A DNA stretch of 64,000 nucleotides from Lignipirellula cremea (GTDB taxonomy: Bacteria > Planctomycetota > Planctomycetia > Pirellulales > Pirellulaceae). The notes beneath the pieces are model-generated. The model ran no database searches and was not told the origin of the DNA. It saw nothing but the letters and a program-made list of their open reading frames with translations. The position numbers and the translations under genes were made by a program. The DNA is taken from positions 2,895,001-2,959,000 of the forward strand of contig NZ_CP036433.1 of the NCBI RefSeq assembly GCF_007751035.1. The letters run 5' to 3'. Every line of letters starts with the position of its first letter. Within the stretch, counting starts at the first letter, position 1. Positions 32,261 through 41,197 of this stretch are shown in pieces.

Positions 32261-35062
32261 ATGCGAAAGATCTGGATCAACTTCGGGGTTCCCTTCCTGG
32301 CCGTGTTGGCGGCCTGGCTGGTAACGCTGATTCTGAGTCCCTGGGACGGAGGGCACCGGCCGTTTATTGTGCTGTCGGCAGCGGTGCTGGTATCGGCGTG
32401 GTCGGGCGGGCTGGTTTCCGGGCTGATGGCCCTGGGAATGGCGATTGTGGTCGGCAGCATCCAGTTGTACGAGCCGAGAGCAGACACGGCGGCCATCATT
32501 CCCGACGTGGTGCACCTGGCGCTCTTTGTTTTTCAGGGGCTGTTAATCTCGGTCATTTGCGCCACCTTGCGATCCACTCGCCAAAATGCCATCGACGCCC
32601 AGCAGCAGGCGGAAGACGCCTTTCAGCAATCGCAAGTAACCGTCGGCCATTTGCAACGCGTTCGCGACGACCTGCGCACCACTGAAGGACGTTTGACTCG
32701 CCTGGTCGAGGCCAACATTATCGGCGTGTATGTCGGCGACTATGAAGGCGGCATCCAGATGGCGAACGAACGCTTTCTGGAAATGACTGGCTGGGAAGCC
32801 CAGTCGCTCAGCGAAGGGAAGCTCAACTGGCGCGCCATGACACCGCCGGAATTTGAAGCCTGCGACAGCGCCGCTCTGGAGGAACTGGAACGTCTGGGAC
32901 GCTGCCAGCCCTACGAAAAAGAGCTGCGCACGCGTTCCGGCGAGAGAATTCCCGTCCTGCTGGGCGCCGCCGAATTTCAGGATCAGCTGATCTGTTTCGC
33001 GCTCGACCTGAGCGAACAGAAGAAAACGTCTGACGAACTGCGTCAGGCCAAGCAGCGGGCCGAAGAGTCCAACCGGGCCAAGAGCGAGTTCCTGGCCAAC
33101 ACCAGCCATGAATTGCGCACGCCCATGAATGCCATCATCGGCATGACCAGCCTGGCGCTCCAGGAGGAGGACCTGTCGCCGCTGGTGCGTGATTACCTGG
33201 AAACGGTCGAGGAGTCGGCCGATCTCCTGCTGCGGCTGCTCAACGATGTGCTGGACTTCTCCAAAATTGAAGCCGGCAAGCTCGAGCTGGAAGACGCGGA
33301 GTTTGAAGTCGCCGAGGTGTTCAGCGATACGGTCAAAGCCCACAGTATCGCCGCCGCCGAAAAAGGGCTGGAACTGGTGTGCCGGGTGCACGCCGATGTA
33401 CCCCGCCTGTTGATTGGCGATAGTGCGCGGCTGAAGCAGATGGCGTCCAATCTGGTTTCCAACTCGATCAAGTTCACCGAGCAGGGCGAGGTGGTGGTCC
33501 GGGTGCATGTAAAGTCGGAAACGAAAACGAAAGTGCTGCTGCATGTCACCGTGACCGATACGGGTATTGGCATTTCCAGCGATGCTCAGAAGAAGATTTT
33601 CGCGCCGTTCACCCAGGCGGATTCCTCGACGACGCGGCGGTTTGGCGGCACGGGTCTGGGGCTGTCGATTGTGGCGGAGGTCGCCACGCTGATGGGCGGC
33701 CGCACCTGGCTGGAAAGCACCCTGGGCAGCGGCAGCCGGTTTCACTTCACCTGCGCATTACGCAAAGCGCCGGAGGAAACGCCCAAGTTTCCTACGATGA
33801 CGCGGAACCTGCTGGCTCGCCTTTACGAATTGCCGATGCTGGTAGTGGACGACAATCCTTCGCACCTGGAGATCATGGGCGAAACGCTGGCGTCGTGGTC
33901 GATCCGGCCGGAGCTGGCTTCGTCCGCGGCGATCGCCATGGAACTGCTGGAACAAAAGGCAGCCGCAGGCGAGCAGTTTGCCGTTGTTTTTGTTGACGCC
34001 CTGATGCCGGAGGTCGACGGCTTTACACTGATCGACCGGATCGTGAAGAATCCGCGATTTTCCGCGAAGACGATTTTGATGTTAAGCTCGGCCGATCGGC
34101 AGACTTTCGCCGGTCGCCTGGCCGCCTGCCCGGCCACGGGCTTTCTGGACAAGCCTATTGCCCAGTCGAACCTGCTGGACGCGATCGTCACGGCGCTCGA
34201 CGGCCGGGATTCGCGGCAGGTCTCCCCCGACGCCAGCGACGACCTGGGCCGCACCACTTCGGAACGTCCCATGCGCGTGCTGGTGGTCGAAGATACGCCA
34301 GCCAACCAGAAAGTGGTGCGGGCGATTCTGGCGCGGCGGGGGCATGCGATTGAAATTGCCCAGAACGGCCGGGAAGCGATTGACCAGGTCAAATCGAACG
34401 ACTACGACGTGGTCCTGATGGATGTGCAAATGCCCACCATGGACGGCTTCCAGGCGACCGAGGCAATCCGTCAAATGAGCCGCCGGGACAAGGCCAGCAT
34501 TCCGATCGTCGCCATGACGGCCCATGCCATGCAGGGCGACCGCGAACGCTGTCTGGCCGCTGGTATGGACGGCTATATCTCCAAACCGCTGAACGCGCAG
34601 CACCTGCTGGAAACGGTCGAAAGTTTCGGCCGACGTTTGCGTTCCGATCCTACGGAAACGTCAAACGGCGACTCGCATATTCTGGTTCGCACCCCTCACG
34701 AGGAAACCATGTCCGATGCCGATGAAGTCGCGATCAATCTGGACGCCGCCATGGTGCGGCTGGGGAACGATCGCACGCTTCTCAATGAAATGATCGGATT
34801 CTATCTCGACGACGCCCCTGAGTTGATGGCGAGGATTGAGCTGGGACTGCAGCAAGCAGACGCCGCCAGTATTGAAAGGGCGGCCCACAGCCTGAAAGGT
34901 TTGTCCGCCAACTTCGACGCGGTGGCCGTATCCCAGTCCTCGTTTCAGATTGAGCGCATGGCCAGCAGTCAGGAACTGCAGAGCGCAAAGTCGGTGTTGC
35001 CGGTCCTGAAGCGTCAGGTCTCCCAGTTGATGGAGCGCCTGCAGCAGGAGATAGGTCGATGA
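32261..35062 (+). CDS. Hybrid sensor histidine kinase with two receivers and HPt domain
   Basis: The 933-residue protein has a membrane part (about 1-105, four helices, similar to the DUF4118 region of KdpD), a coiled coil and a PAS domain (about 145-255). HisKA carries the phospho-accepting His283 in NTSHELRTPMNAIIG. HATPase_c follows (N box NLVSNSIKFTEQG, G boxes DTGIGIS and FGGTGLGLS), then a receiver at about 525-650 with aspartate in VVFVDALMPEVDG. A second receiver at about 670-790 has VVLMDVQMPTMDG, and the C-terminal HPt has its histidine in AAHSLKGLSANFD. This is the BarA/ArcB-style four-step phosphorelay. The final response regulator is not in the window. The stop overlaps the next gene. 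Confidence 0.93.
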   Translation: MRKIWINFGVPFLAVLAAWLVTLILSPWDGGHRPFIVLSAAVLVSAWSGGLVSGLMALGMAIVVGSIQLYEPRADTAAIIPDVVHLALFVFQGLLISVICATLRSTRQNAIDAQQQAEDAFQQSQVTVGHLQRVRDDLRTTEGRLTRLVEANIIGVYVGDYEGGIQMANERFLEMTGWEAQSLSEGKLNWRAMTPPEFEACDSAALEELERLGRCQPYEKELRTRSGERIPVLLGAAEFQDQLICFALDLSEQKKTSDELRQAKQRAEESNRAKSEFLANTSHELRTPMNAIIGMTSLALQEEDLSPLVRDYLETVEESADLLLRLLNDVLDFSKIEAGKLELEDAEFEVAEVFSDTVKAHSIAAAEKGLELVCRVHADVPRLLIGDSARLKQMASNLVSNSIKFTEQGEVVVRVHVKSETKTKVLLHVTVTDTGIGISSDAQKKIFAPFTQADSSTTRRFGGTGLGLSIVAEVATLMGGRTWLESTLGSGSRFHFTCALRKAPEETPKFPTMTRNLLARLYELPMLVVDDNPSHLEIMGETLASWSIRPELASSAAIAMELLEQKAAAGEQFAVVFVDALMPEVDGFTLIDRIVKNPRFSAKTILMLSSADRQTFAGRLAACPATGFLDKPIAQSNLLDAIVTALDGRDSRQVSPDASDDLGRTTSERPMRVLVVEDTPANQKVVRAILARRGHAIEIAQNGREAIDQVKSNDYDVVLMDVQMPTMDGFQATEAIRQMSRRDKASIPIVAMTAHAMQGDRERCLAAGMDGYISKPLNAQHLLETVESFGRRLRSDPTETSNGDSHILVRTPHEETMSDADEVAINLDAAMVRLGNDRTLLNEMIGFYLDDAPELMARIELGLQQADAASIERAAHSLKGLSANFDAVAVSQSSFQIERMASSQELQSAKSVLPVLKRQVSQLMERLQQEIGR

Positions 35063-35529
35063 GGGGGGACTACTGGGAGATCGCCTGTCCTGCCTGCGGC
35101 GACGCCCGCGTCGGCGGTGCGGCAAAACGGCTGGAGATCATCCAGCAGGCAGGCATGCTCCGCCGCGAAAAAAAACCGGACGAAGCGATGCTGGACGAGC
35201 TGTTTACCATCGCCGTGTCGCGCATGGCCTGCCTCCAGTGCGGCGCGCTCGGACTCACCGCGGGTCAGGCGGTCGATGATTTCGACGACGAAGACTCCGG
35301 CCTGGTCCAGCGGCTTTGCGCCAGCTGCAGCAAGCCGATACCGAGCGAACGCCTGGAAGTTTTCCCCGACGCCCAGCAGTGCGCCGGCTGTAAAGAAAAA
35401 GGGGCGCCCCCAGCCGGACCGCTGACCGAAGAAGATTTTTGCGAACGGTGCGGCGCCCGAATGGTGCTGTACCAGTCCCGCAGCGGGCTGCACCGATTCT
35501 CGATGGTCTGCAGCGACGGCTGCCGTTAA
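35059..35529 (+). CDS. Zinc-finger protein with DksA/TraR-like C4 motif
   Basis: The 156-residue protein contains several CxxC pairs. There are CPAC near residue 10, CLQC in the middle, a DksA/TraR-type finger CASCSKPIPSERLEVFP followed by CAGC, and a C-terminal CERC with a late Cys. Between them is a short helical region. It lacks the long DksA coiled coil and its acidic tip, so it is not a classical RNA polymerase secondary-channel factor. The ATG overlaps the kinase stop (ATGA), which implies co-translation with the phosphorelay kinase. A role in the same signalling path is inference. Confidence 0.7.
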   Translation: MRGDYWEIACPACGDARVGGAAKRLEIIQQAGMLRREKKPDEAMLDELFTIAVSRMACLQCGALGLTAGQAVDDFDDEDSGLVQRLCASCSKPIPSERLEVFPDAQQCAGCKEKGAPPAGPLTEEDFCERCGARMVLYQSRSGLHRFSMVCSDGCR

Positions 35530-36098
35530 TCCGCTGCGCCTGTGACCCAGCGTTTCATTGCCTGGCAAGAGTCACGCGCAAAACGCTTTTGCACCCGTCG
35601 GACATAAGGGTAGCCTATTCGCGCCAGCCATTTTTGCGGCCGGGAGAAGGCAAGAATGTCGTACCAGACGGCGCCGTCCTGGTCCTGTTCCACCAGGAAA
35701 CGCTCTTCCCCCTGTTCGGCATGGTCAGGCAGCGTGCCGTAGGCAAAGCCGAAACGGCCCGGCTCATCGATCGTATAGATAATGCGGCAGGCGTTGAGCC
35801 ACCAGCAGCCAAACAGTCGGGCGACAATCGCGACCGTACTGCCCTTGAATAGCGGCGTATCGCGGCGATGGGCGGCGACCCAGCCCAGGTCAAACTGGCG
35901 CCATTCGCGCAGTCCCGAGCAGGCCGCCCGGAAGACGGCGTCGCCTTCGCCCAGCAGCACGCGCGTATGGTCCAGGACGTAACCCGGCGGGATATCCGCC
36001 GCAGTGCCGCCGACCGCGGCGTACGTCCACGTGAGCGACGCCTGGCTGTCCAGGAACTGGCGAATCTGGTCGTCGTCAGGGCGCCGCAGGCAGAGCAT
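35526..36098 (-). CDS. DUF1990 family protein
   Basis: The 190-residue protein matches the DUF1990 family across its length: IRQFLDSQASLTWTYAAVG at the start, DHTRVLLGEGDAVFRAA in the middle, then GCWWLNACRIIYTIDEPGR and the highly conserved FGFAYGTLPDHAEQGEERF. The C-terminus is LAFSRPQKWLARIGYPYVR. The family has no known reaction and is thought to have a lipocalin- or START-like barrel. It is convergent with and overlaps the zinc-finger gene by four bases at the stop codons. Confidence 0.9.
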   Translation of the reverse strand: MLCLRRPDDDQIRQFLDSQASLTWTYAAVGGTAADIPPGYVLDHTRVLLGEGDAVFRAACSGLREWRQFDLGWVAAHRRDTPLFKGSTVAIVARLFGCWWLNACRIIYTIDEPGRFGFAYGTLPDHAEQGEERFLVEQDQDGAVWYDILAFSRPQKWLARIGYPYVRRVQKRFARDSCQAMKRWVTGAAD

Positions 36099-36208
36099 GG
36101 CCGTCTCCAGGGGAAGCAGAACCCCTGTATTCTAACCGCCGGTCGTCCGCAGCATATGCACGGACCGCTCGATTCTGAAGGGAGCGAGTGTCCGTTCGCC
36201 AGCTCGTT

Positions 36209-37315
36209 TTAGCAATAGCGGGCGGCGGGAGCCGGCTTGCCGAAGAGATAGCCCTGGCTGAGTTCAAAGCCAATTTCGGTGCAGATCTTCTGATCGTCGG
36301 CGTCTTCGATCCCTTCGGCCAGGGCGACGATGCCCAGGTCGCGGACCATTTCGACAAAGGTCGCAATCATCCGTTGCCGTTCGCGGGAAGCGCCGCTGAT
36401 CCCCTGGACCAGTTGCATGTCAAACTTCAGAAAGTCCGGGGGCACTTCGATCAGTTCGATCAGCCGCGCCTGGCCGGCGCCAAAGTCGTCGTAGGCCAGG
36501 CCGACGTTCATCTCGTTCAGGGCGTTGCGCATTTCACGCATCATGATCGGATTGGTGACGGCCGACTCGTGGATCTCCAGGGTGATCTGAATGTTCTGGT
36601 TCAAATCGCGAATTTCGCGCATCGATCGCAGCAGCTGGACCGGCTCGGAAAGCTCGATGGGGTGGGTGTTCAGAAAGAGATGCGTGGGCCGCGAGAAGAC
36701 GCTGCTGGCCTGGATGCCTTCGCTGCGGAACATGCGGCTGAGTTCGGCTTCCAGGTTCAACTGCGATGCGGCGTTAAACATGCGGGCCGGGCTCTGCAGG
36801 CCGAATAGTCGGCTGCGGCCGAGGATTTCGTATCCAATGGTTTCCATCGTTTGCGGATCAACAATCGGCTGGAAGTACGGCACGACCGCCTTTTCTCGCA
36901 TCAATTTGTCGAACTGCAGGACGGCCAGCGCCTGTTCGCAGAACTCTTCGCAGACCGTGCCAATGGTGTTGTTGGCCGAGTGTTTCTCAAGGCGAAAAAC
37001 CAGGTTGGCGAACTGTAGAATGTCCCCTTCGGCCAGGGGGGCTTCGCATTCGATTTTGACGCCGTTGACGAAGGTGCCATTGGTGCTGCGCAGATCGCGC
37101 ACCCAGAGCACGCCGTTTTTCTCGATGATCTCGGCATGGATATTTGAGATCGAAGGGCATGGCAGGCAAAGCGACAATTCGCTGCGGCGGCCGATCCGAA
37201 AAGGAAAGGCGTGCACCGCTTCGGTACGAGTCGACTCACCTTCGCGCAAGCGTCCACTCAGGGTCCATGCGGTCAGTGGCGCAAACATGGTGCCAACCAT
37301 TCGTGGTTCCATCAT
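36209..37315 (-). CDS. FHA-EAL fusion protein, putative cyclic-di-GMP phosphodiesterase
   Basis: The roughly 368-residue cytoplasmic protein has an N-terminal FHA domain (about 28-95: FRIGRRSELSLCLP, SISNIHAEI, RDLRSTNGTFVNG), which binds phosphothreonine. An EAL domain follows (about 125-368). The catalytic residues expected for hydrolysis are in place: YEILGR (EIL for EAL), LFLNTHP, LEIHE, YDDFGAG, LKFD, AEGIE and SQGY. It should cleave cyclic di-GMP to pGpG, with activity or partner choice set by protein phosphorylation. Four in-frame ATGs lie between 37288 and 37315 and none has a good ribosome binding site. The frame is open to 37417. Confidence 0.87.
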   Translation of the reverse strand: MMEPRMVGTMFAPLTAWTLSGRLREGESTRTEAVHAFPFRIGRRSELSLCLPCPSISNIHAEIIEKNGVLWVRDLRSTNGTFVNGVKIECEAPLAEGDILQFANLVFRLEKHSANNTIGTVCEEFCEQALAVLQFDKLMREKAVVPYFQPIVDPQTMETIGYEILGRSRLFGLQSPARMFNAASQLNLEAELSRMFRSEGIQASSVFSRPTHLFLNTHPIELSEPVQLLRSMREIRDLNQNIQITLEIHESAVTNPIMMREMRNALNEMNVGLAYDDFGAGQARLIELIEVPPDFLKFDMQLVQGISGASRERQRMIATFVEMVRDLGIVALAEGIEDADDQKICTEIGFELSQGYLFGKPAPAARYC

Positions 37316-37552
37316 TTGAGTGCAATGAAGAGCTTTAGCATCGCTCAGAAATTGTATGCACCCAAAGAGTAGTTCAAGAAACGCTCGAATGACGGGCGAA
37401 CGCGCATCTTCTTGCACGGGCAGGAAAGGCCTTGCCGGCTGGAAATTCGATCTTGCCGGAAAAACGGGTGGTGCGGAATCTAATGATTCGCGTCGACCCT
37501 CGCTTTCCTCCGGCAGACTACCGACGAAGCAGATCTCCGCGACGGACAGAAG

Positions 37553-37588
37553 AAAAAACGAAGCCCGGCCTGGCGAAGAGCGGCCAGG
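37553..37588 (-). terminator. Possible terminator downstream of tRNA-Arg
   Basis: CCTGGC at 37569-37574 pairs with GCCAGG at 37583-37588, 13 bp past the tRNA 3' end. On the minus strand a run of six T (plus-strand A at 37553-37558) follows ten bases later. The gap between stem and T-run is longer than usual. Confidence 0.4.
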
Positions 37589-37601
37589 AAAGAAAGACCA
37601 G

Positions 37602-37675
<74 letters not shown>

Positions 37676-37843
37676 CAAGGGCCAGCAAAAGGCTTCCCGA
37701 TGGGTCCTTTGCCGCTAACTGATTTTAACACAAAGCTCGTCGGGCGACGTCACCCCCCGCCGTGACTTTCCCGCCAGGCTTGTTCGCCCTCAGCGGCCCA
37801 AATCTCCCCCCCGATCTCCTGCGAGATCCACCCCCGCTAACTG

Positions 37844-38950
37844 CTAATCAATAATCGGTAGCTGGAACCGCTGGCCGGCGGGACGGGCGTGCGGGGCCGG
37901 AACCGGATTTTCACTCGGCGGTTCTTCGGGCAAACGGGGCGCGCCGAACAGGCTGAGGCGGACCGTCGTCAGGAACCCGCGCCAGGTGTTAAAGGTGGCG
38001 TCGACCGCGCTCGGTTCATAGCCGCAGTGCACCATGCAGTCGGTGCATTTGGAGTTGCCGCTCCGCTGGCCATACTCATTCCAGGCGGTCGTTTCCATCA
38101 GTTCGGCGAAAGTTTCGCAGTAGCCTTCATCGAGCAGGTAACACGGCTTTTGCCAGCCGAACACGTTGTACGCCGGGTTCCCCCAGGGCGTGCAGTCCAG
38201 GTCGTACTGGCCTTTGAGAAACTCCAGGAACAGCGGCGACTGGTTGAACTTCCAGGCCTTGCGGGCGTTGCCCAGCAGTCGGCGGAACAGCTGCTGTGTC
38301 TGTTTGCGATGCAAGAAGTTTTCCTGGTCGGGCGCCTTTTCATACGGATAGCCGGGGGAGATCATCATTCCTTCGACACCCAGTTGCATCATCTGGTCAA
38401 AATGACCCCGCATCCGCTCGGGATCGGCGTTCAGGAAAAAGGTGCTGTTGGTCGTGACGCGAAAGCCTCGGGCGCAGGCTGCTTTGACGGCCTCCACCGC
38501 GATGTCGTACACCCCATCGCGGCAAACGGCGTGGTCGTGCTCTTCCCGCGGGCCATCCAGATGCACCGAAAACGCCAGGTATTTCGACGGCGTAAAGCGA
38601 TCGAGCATCTCTTTGAGCTTGATCGCGTTGGTGCACATATAGACGTACTTTTTCCGCGCGACCAGACCGGCGACGATCTCTTCAATCTGGGGATGCAGCA
38701 GCGGCTCGCCGCCGGGGATGGAGACCATCGGCGCCCCGCACTCTTCGGCCGCGTGGAAGCATTGTTCGGGCGTCAGGTTTTTCCGCAGAATCTCAGCCGG
38801 ATGCTGGATCTTGCCGCAACCGGCGCAGGCCAGGTTGCAACGAAACAGCGGCTCCAGCATGAGCACCAGCGGATAACGTTTCACGCCGCGCAGGCGTTTG
38901 CCCAGCACGTATGACGCTACGGTGACCATCTGCGAAATGGGAATCGACAT
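37844..38950 (-). CDS. hpnH: Adenosyl-hopene transferase HpnH (radical SAM)
   Basis: The 368-residue protein is HpnH. It starts MSIPISQMVTVASYVLGKRL and carries the radical-SAM cluster motif CNLACAGC (Cys38, Cys42, Cys45). It has the substrate-domain blocks SIPGGEPLLHP, FSVHLDGPREEHD and KCTDCMVHCGYEPSAVDAT. HpnH adds the 5'-deoxyadenosyl radical to diploptene to give adenosylhopane, the first step of extended hopanoid side chains. It begins three bases after the stop of the squalene-hopene cyclase gene, so the two are co-transcribed and make the hopanoid skeleton and first side-chain step. Confidence 0.95.
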   Translation of the reverse strand: MSIPISQMVTVASYVLGKRLRGVKRYPLVLMLEPLFRCNLACAGCGKIQHPAEILRKNLTPEQCFHAAEECGAPMVSIPGGEPLLHPQIEEIVAGLVARKKYVYMCTNAIKLKEMLDRFTPSKYLAFSVHLDGPREEHDHAVCRDGVYDIAVEAVKAACARGFRVTTNSTFFLNADPERMRGHFDQMMQLGVEGMMISPGYPYEKAPDQENFLHRKQTQQLFRRLLGNARKAWKFNQSPLFLEFLKGQYDLDCTPWGNPAYNVFGWQKPCYLLDEGYCETFAELMETTAWNEYGQRSGNSKCTDCMVHCGYEPSAVDATFNTWRGFLTTVRLSLFGAPRLPEEPPSENPVPAPHARPAGQRFQLPIID

Positions 38951-38953
38951 GAA

Positions 38954-41029
38954 TCAGCCTTGCGCCATGCTTTCCCACCCGGCCAATGCCTGCAGCGGGA
39001 AATAGATGCGGTAATAGTGGTATCGCAGGTAAAACACCCGCGGGAAGCCGGTTCCCGTAAAGTATGGTTCATCCCAGGAGCCGTCGGCGTTCTGGGTCCG
39101 GGTCAGATATTCGACGCCGCGAAGCACGGCCGGATGGTCGGCCGGCAGGACGGCCTGCAGCCCTAGTAACGCCCAGGCGGTTTGCGAAGGGGTGACCGGC
39201 CCGGTTCCTCGTAGCGACGGATCTTCGTACGTGTCGGGCGTTTCGCCCCAGCCGCCGCACGGTTGCTGGCAACCCAGCAGCCACTCGACCCCGGCGACTA
39301 CCGCGGGATCATCAGTCGGTGTGCCGATGGCGCGCAGGCCGACCAGCACCTGCCAGACGCCGTACAGGTAGTTCACCCCCCAGCGACCAAACCAGGCTCC
39401 GTCCTCTTCCTGTTGCTCGCGAATATAGGAGAGAGCCTTCTGCACGGTCGGATGTTCGGCCGTCAGTCCCCAGCCGGCTAGCGCTTCGACCACCCTGGCG
39501 GCGATGTCGGGCGTGCTGGGATCGATCATGGCGTTGTGATCGGCGAACGGCACCTGGCAAAGCCACGCCGCGTCGTTATCACGATCAAAGGCGCCCCAGC
39601 CGCCATCCCGATTCTGCATCGCCAGCACCCAGGCCTGAGCCCGGCGGCAAGCCTGCGTGACCGCTTCGACCCGGCCCACCGCTGCCTTGGCGTGCTGCAG
39701 ATCCTTCGCCGCCGCGGAGAAGACGGCCGGTTTGTCGGCGTCTCTCGCTAAGCTCTCGTCGCGGGTGTCAACTTCAGACAATTGCTCGCGGAGAGCCATC
39801 ATCACCATGATGGTGTCGTCGATGTCGGGATAGAACTCGTTGTTGTGCTCGAAGTACCAGCCAGCCGGCTCTGCGGCGACTTTGGTCGACCAGTCGCCCG
39901 GGCTGCGGACCTCTTTCTGCAGTAACCAGTCGATCGCCTTCTGACAGGCCGGATGCTGGCCATTCACGCCGGCTGCCGCTAACGCCCTGAGGGTGAGGGC
40001 CGTGTCCCACACGGGCGACTTGCACGGTTGCCAGTGGGTCGTAGCCGGATGGTCGGCGGTGGCCGGTTCTTCCACCGCCAGCTTCTGTAGTTCGTCCCGG
40101 CAGGACTGCACCTCGGGCGAGTCGTCGGCGTAACCCAGGCACTTGAGGGCGACCAGGCTCCAGACGATCGGCGGGTAAATCGCGCCCAGTCCGTCACTTT
40201 GCTGGAAGCGGTCGAGCATCCATTTTTCGGCCGCTTTCAGTCCCCGCTGGCGGAGCGGTCGCAGTCGGGCTCGTTCTAGGAATTTGAGACCGCCGTCGAC
40301 GTAGCGAAAGAACCGCTCCCAGGTGAACAGGCCGCGGTTCGCCTTCAGGCCGGGAGATCGCAATGGCGGCCAGCGCTCGGGCGGTTCGATAAAGAGCTCG
40401 GCAATGCTTTGTTCGGGCGTGAGCTGTCGCACAGGACGATGGGCCCACATGATTGACAGCGGCACAAAAATGGTGCGGCTCCAGGCGCTAATCTGATAGA
40501 TGCTGGCCGGGAACGCGTTGGGTAGCAGCATCGCCTCGGGCGGGACGGCCGGGCAGTGTTCGTACGGAATCTGACCGAGCAGGGCCAGGTAAAACCGGGT
40601 GAAGCTGTTGACGCGATCGGCGCCGCCGTGGGCCAGGATCGCCTGGCGGGCGAGCTGCATCTCGGCCGATTCAGGATCGCGACCAGTCAGCTTCAGGGCG
40701 AAGTAAGCCTTGACGCTGCCGCTGATTTCCACGCCGCCGCCGGGGTACATGCCCCAGCCGCCGGTCGGCAGTTGCTGTCGCGAAAGGTACTCGGCCGCCC
40801 GCAGCGCCTGGGGGGAGCGTTCCTCGCCGAGCCAGGCGAAGAGCAGGATCGTCTCGCTCTGCAGGATGCTGTCTCCTTCCAGCTCTGCGCACCAGTAGCC
40901 GTCGGCATGCTGGCGAGCGAGCAGCCAGTCGCTGGCGGAACTGATGGCCTGGGAGGCAGCGCCGCGCAGCTGGGAGGCGGACTGGGAATCGCCGCGAGGC
41001 ATGGTGGAAGTGGTGTCCGAAGCGGTCAT
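38954..41029 (-). CDS. shc: Squalene-hopene cyclase
   Basis: The 691-residue protein has the protonating DxDD motif as PDIDDT at residues 402-405 and many QW repeats (for example QNRDGGWGAFDRDND and QQPCGGWGETPDTYED). It also has the N-terminal QHADGYWCAELEGDS. It folds squalene into hopene and diplopterol at the membrane surface. Compared with the usual cyclase there is an extra charged/alanine segment of roughly 40 residues (about 425-465) after the DxDD helix. A GGAGG ribosome binding site lies five bases before the ATG at 41029; the frame is open to 41170. hpnH follows directly, and the symporter pair lies 168 bp upstream on the same strand. Confidence 0.95.
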   Translation of the reverse strand: MTASDTTSTMPRGDSQSASQLRGAASQAISSASDWLLARQHADGYWCAELEGDSILQSETILLFAWLGEERSPQALRAAEYLSRQQLPTGGWGMYPGGGVEISGSVKAYFALKLTGRDPESAEMQLARQAILAHGGADRVNSFTRFYLALLGQIPYEHCPAVPPEAMLLPNAFPASIYQISAWSRTIFVPLSIMWAHRPVRQLTPEQSIAELFIEPPERWPPLRSPGLKANRGLFTWERFFRYVDGGLKFLERARLRPLRQRGLKAAEKWMLDRFQQSDGLGAIYPPIVWSLVALKCLGYADDSPEVQSCRDELQKLAVEEPATADHPATTHWQPCKSPVWDTALTLRALAAAGVNGQHPACQKAIDWLLQKEVRSPGDWSTKVAAEPAGWYFEHNNEFYPDIDDTIMVMMALREQLSEVDTRDESLARDADKPAVFSAAAKDLQHAKAAVGRVEAVTQACRRAQAWVLAMQNRDGGWGAFDRDNDAAWLCQVPFADHNAMIDPSTPDIAARVVEALAGWGLTAEHPTVQKALSYIREQQEEDGAWFGRWGVNYLYGVWQVLVGLRAIGTPTDDPAVVAGVEWLLGCQQPCGGWGETPDTYEDPSLRGTGPVTPSQTAWALLGLQAVLPADHPAVLRGVEYLTRTQNADGSWDEPYFTGTGFPRVFYLRYHYYRIYFPLQALAGWESMAQG

Positions 41030-41197
41030 GATTCCTCCGTGATTTCGCCGGCCGGCAAAGCCCGCGACACCCCTGTCGCGGAAAGCTGTAACGTAAAACA
41101 TCCCCCTGCGTCCGACAAGAGGAATCGTCCCCTCCCGTGGAAAGCAGATCGCCTGAAATGAGGTGCTCATTCACCCTTGGGCAACGGGTCAGAAGCC

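Noticed and set aside
35059-35529. DksA itself
   Set aside because: The zinc finger is similar but the coiled coil and its acidic tip, needed in the polymerase channel, are missing.
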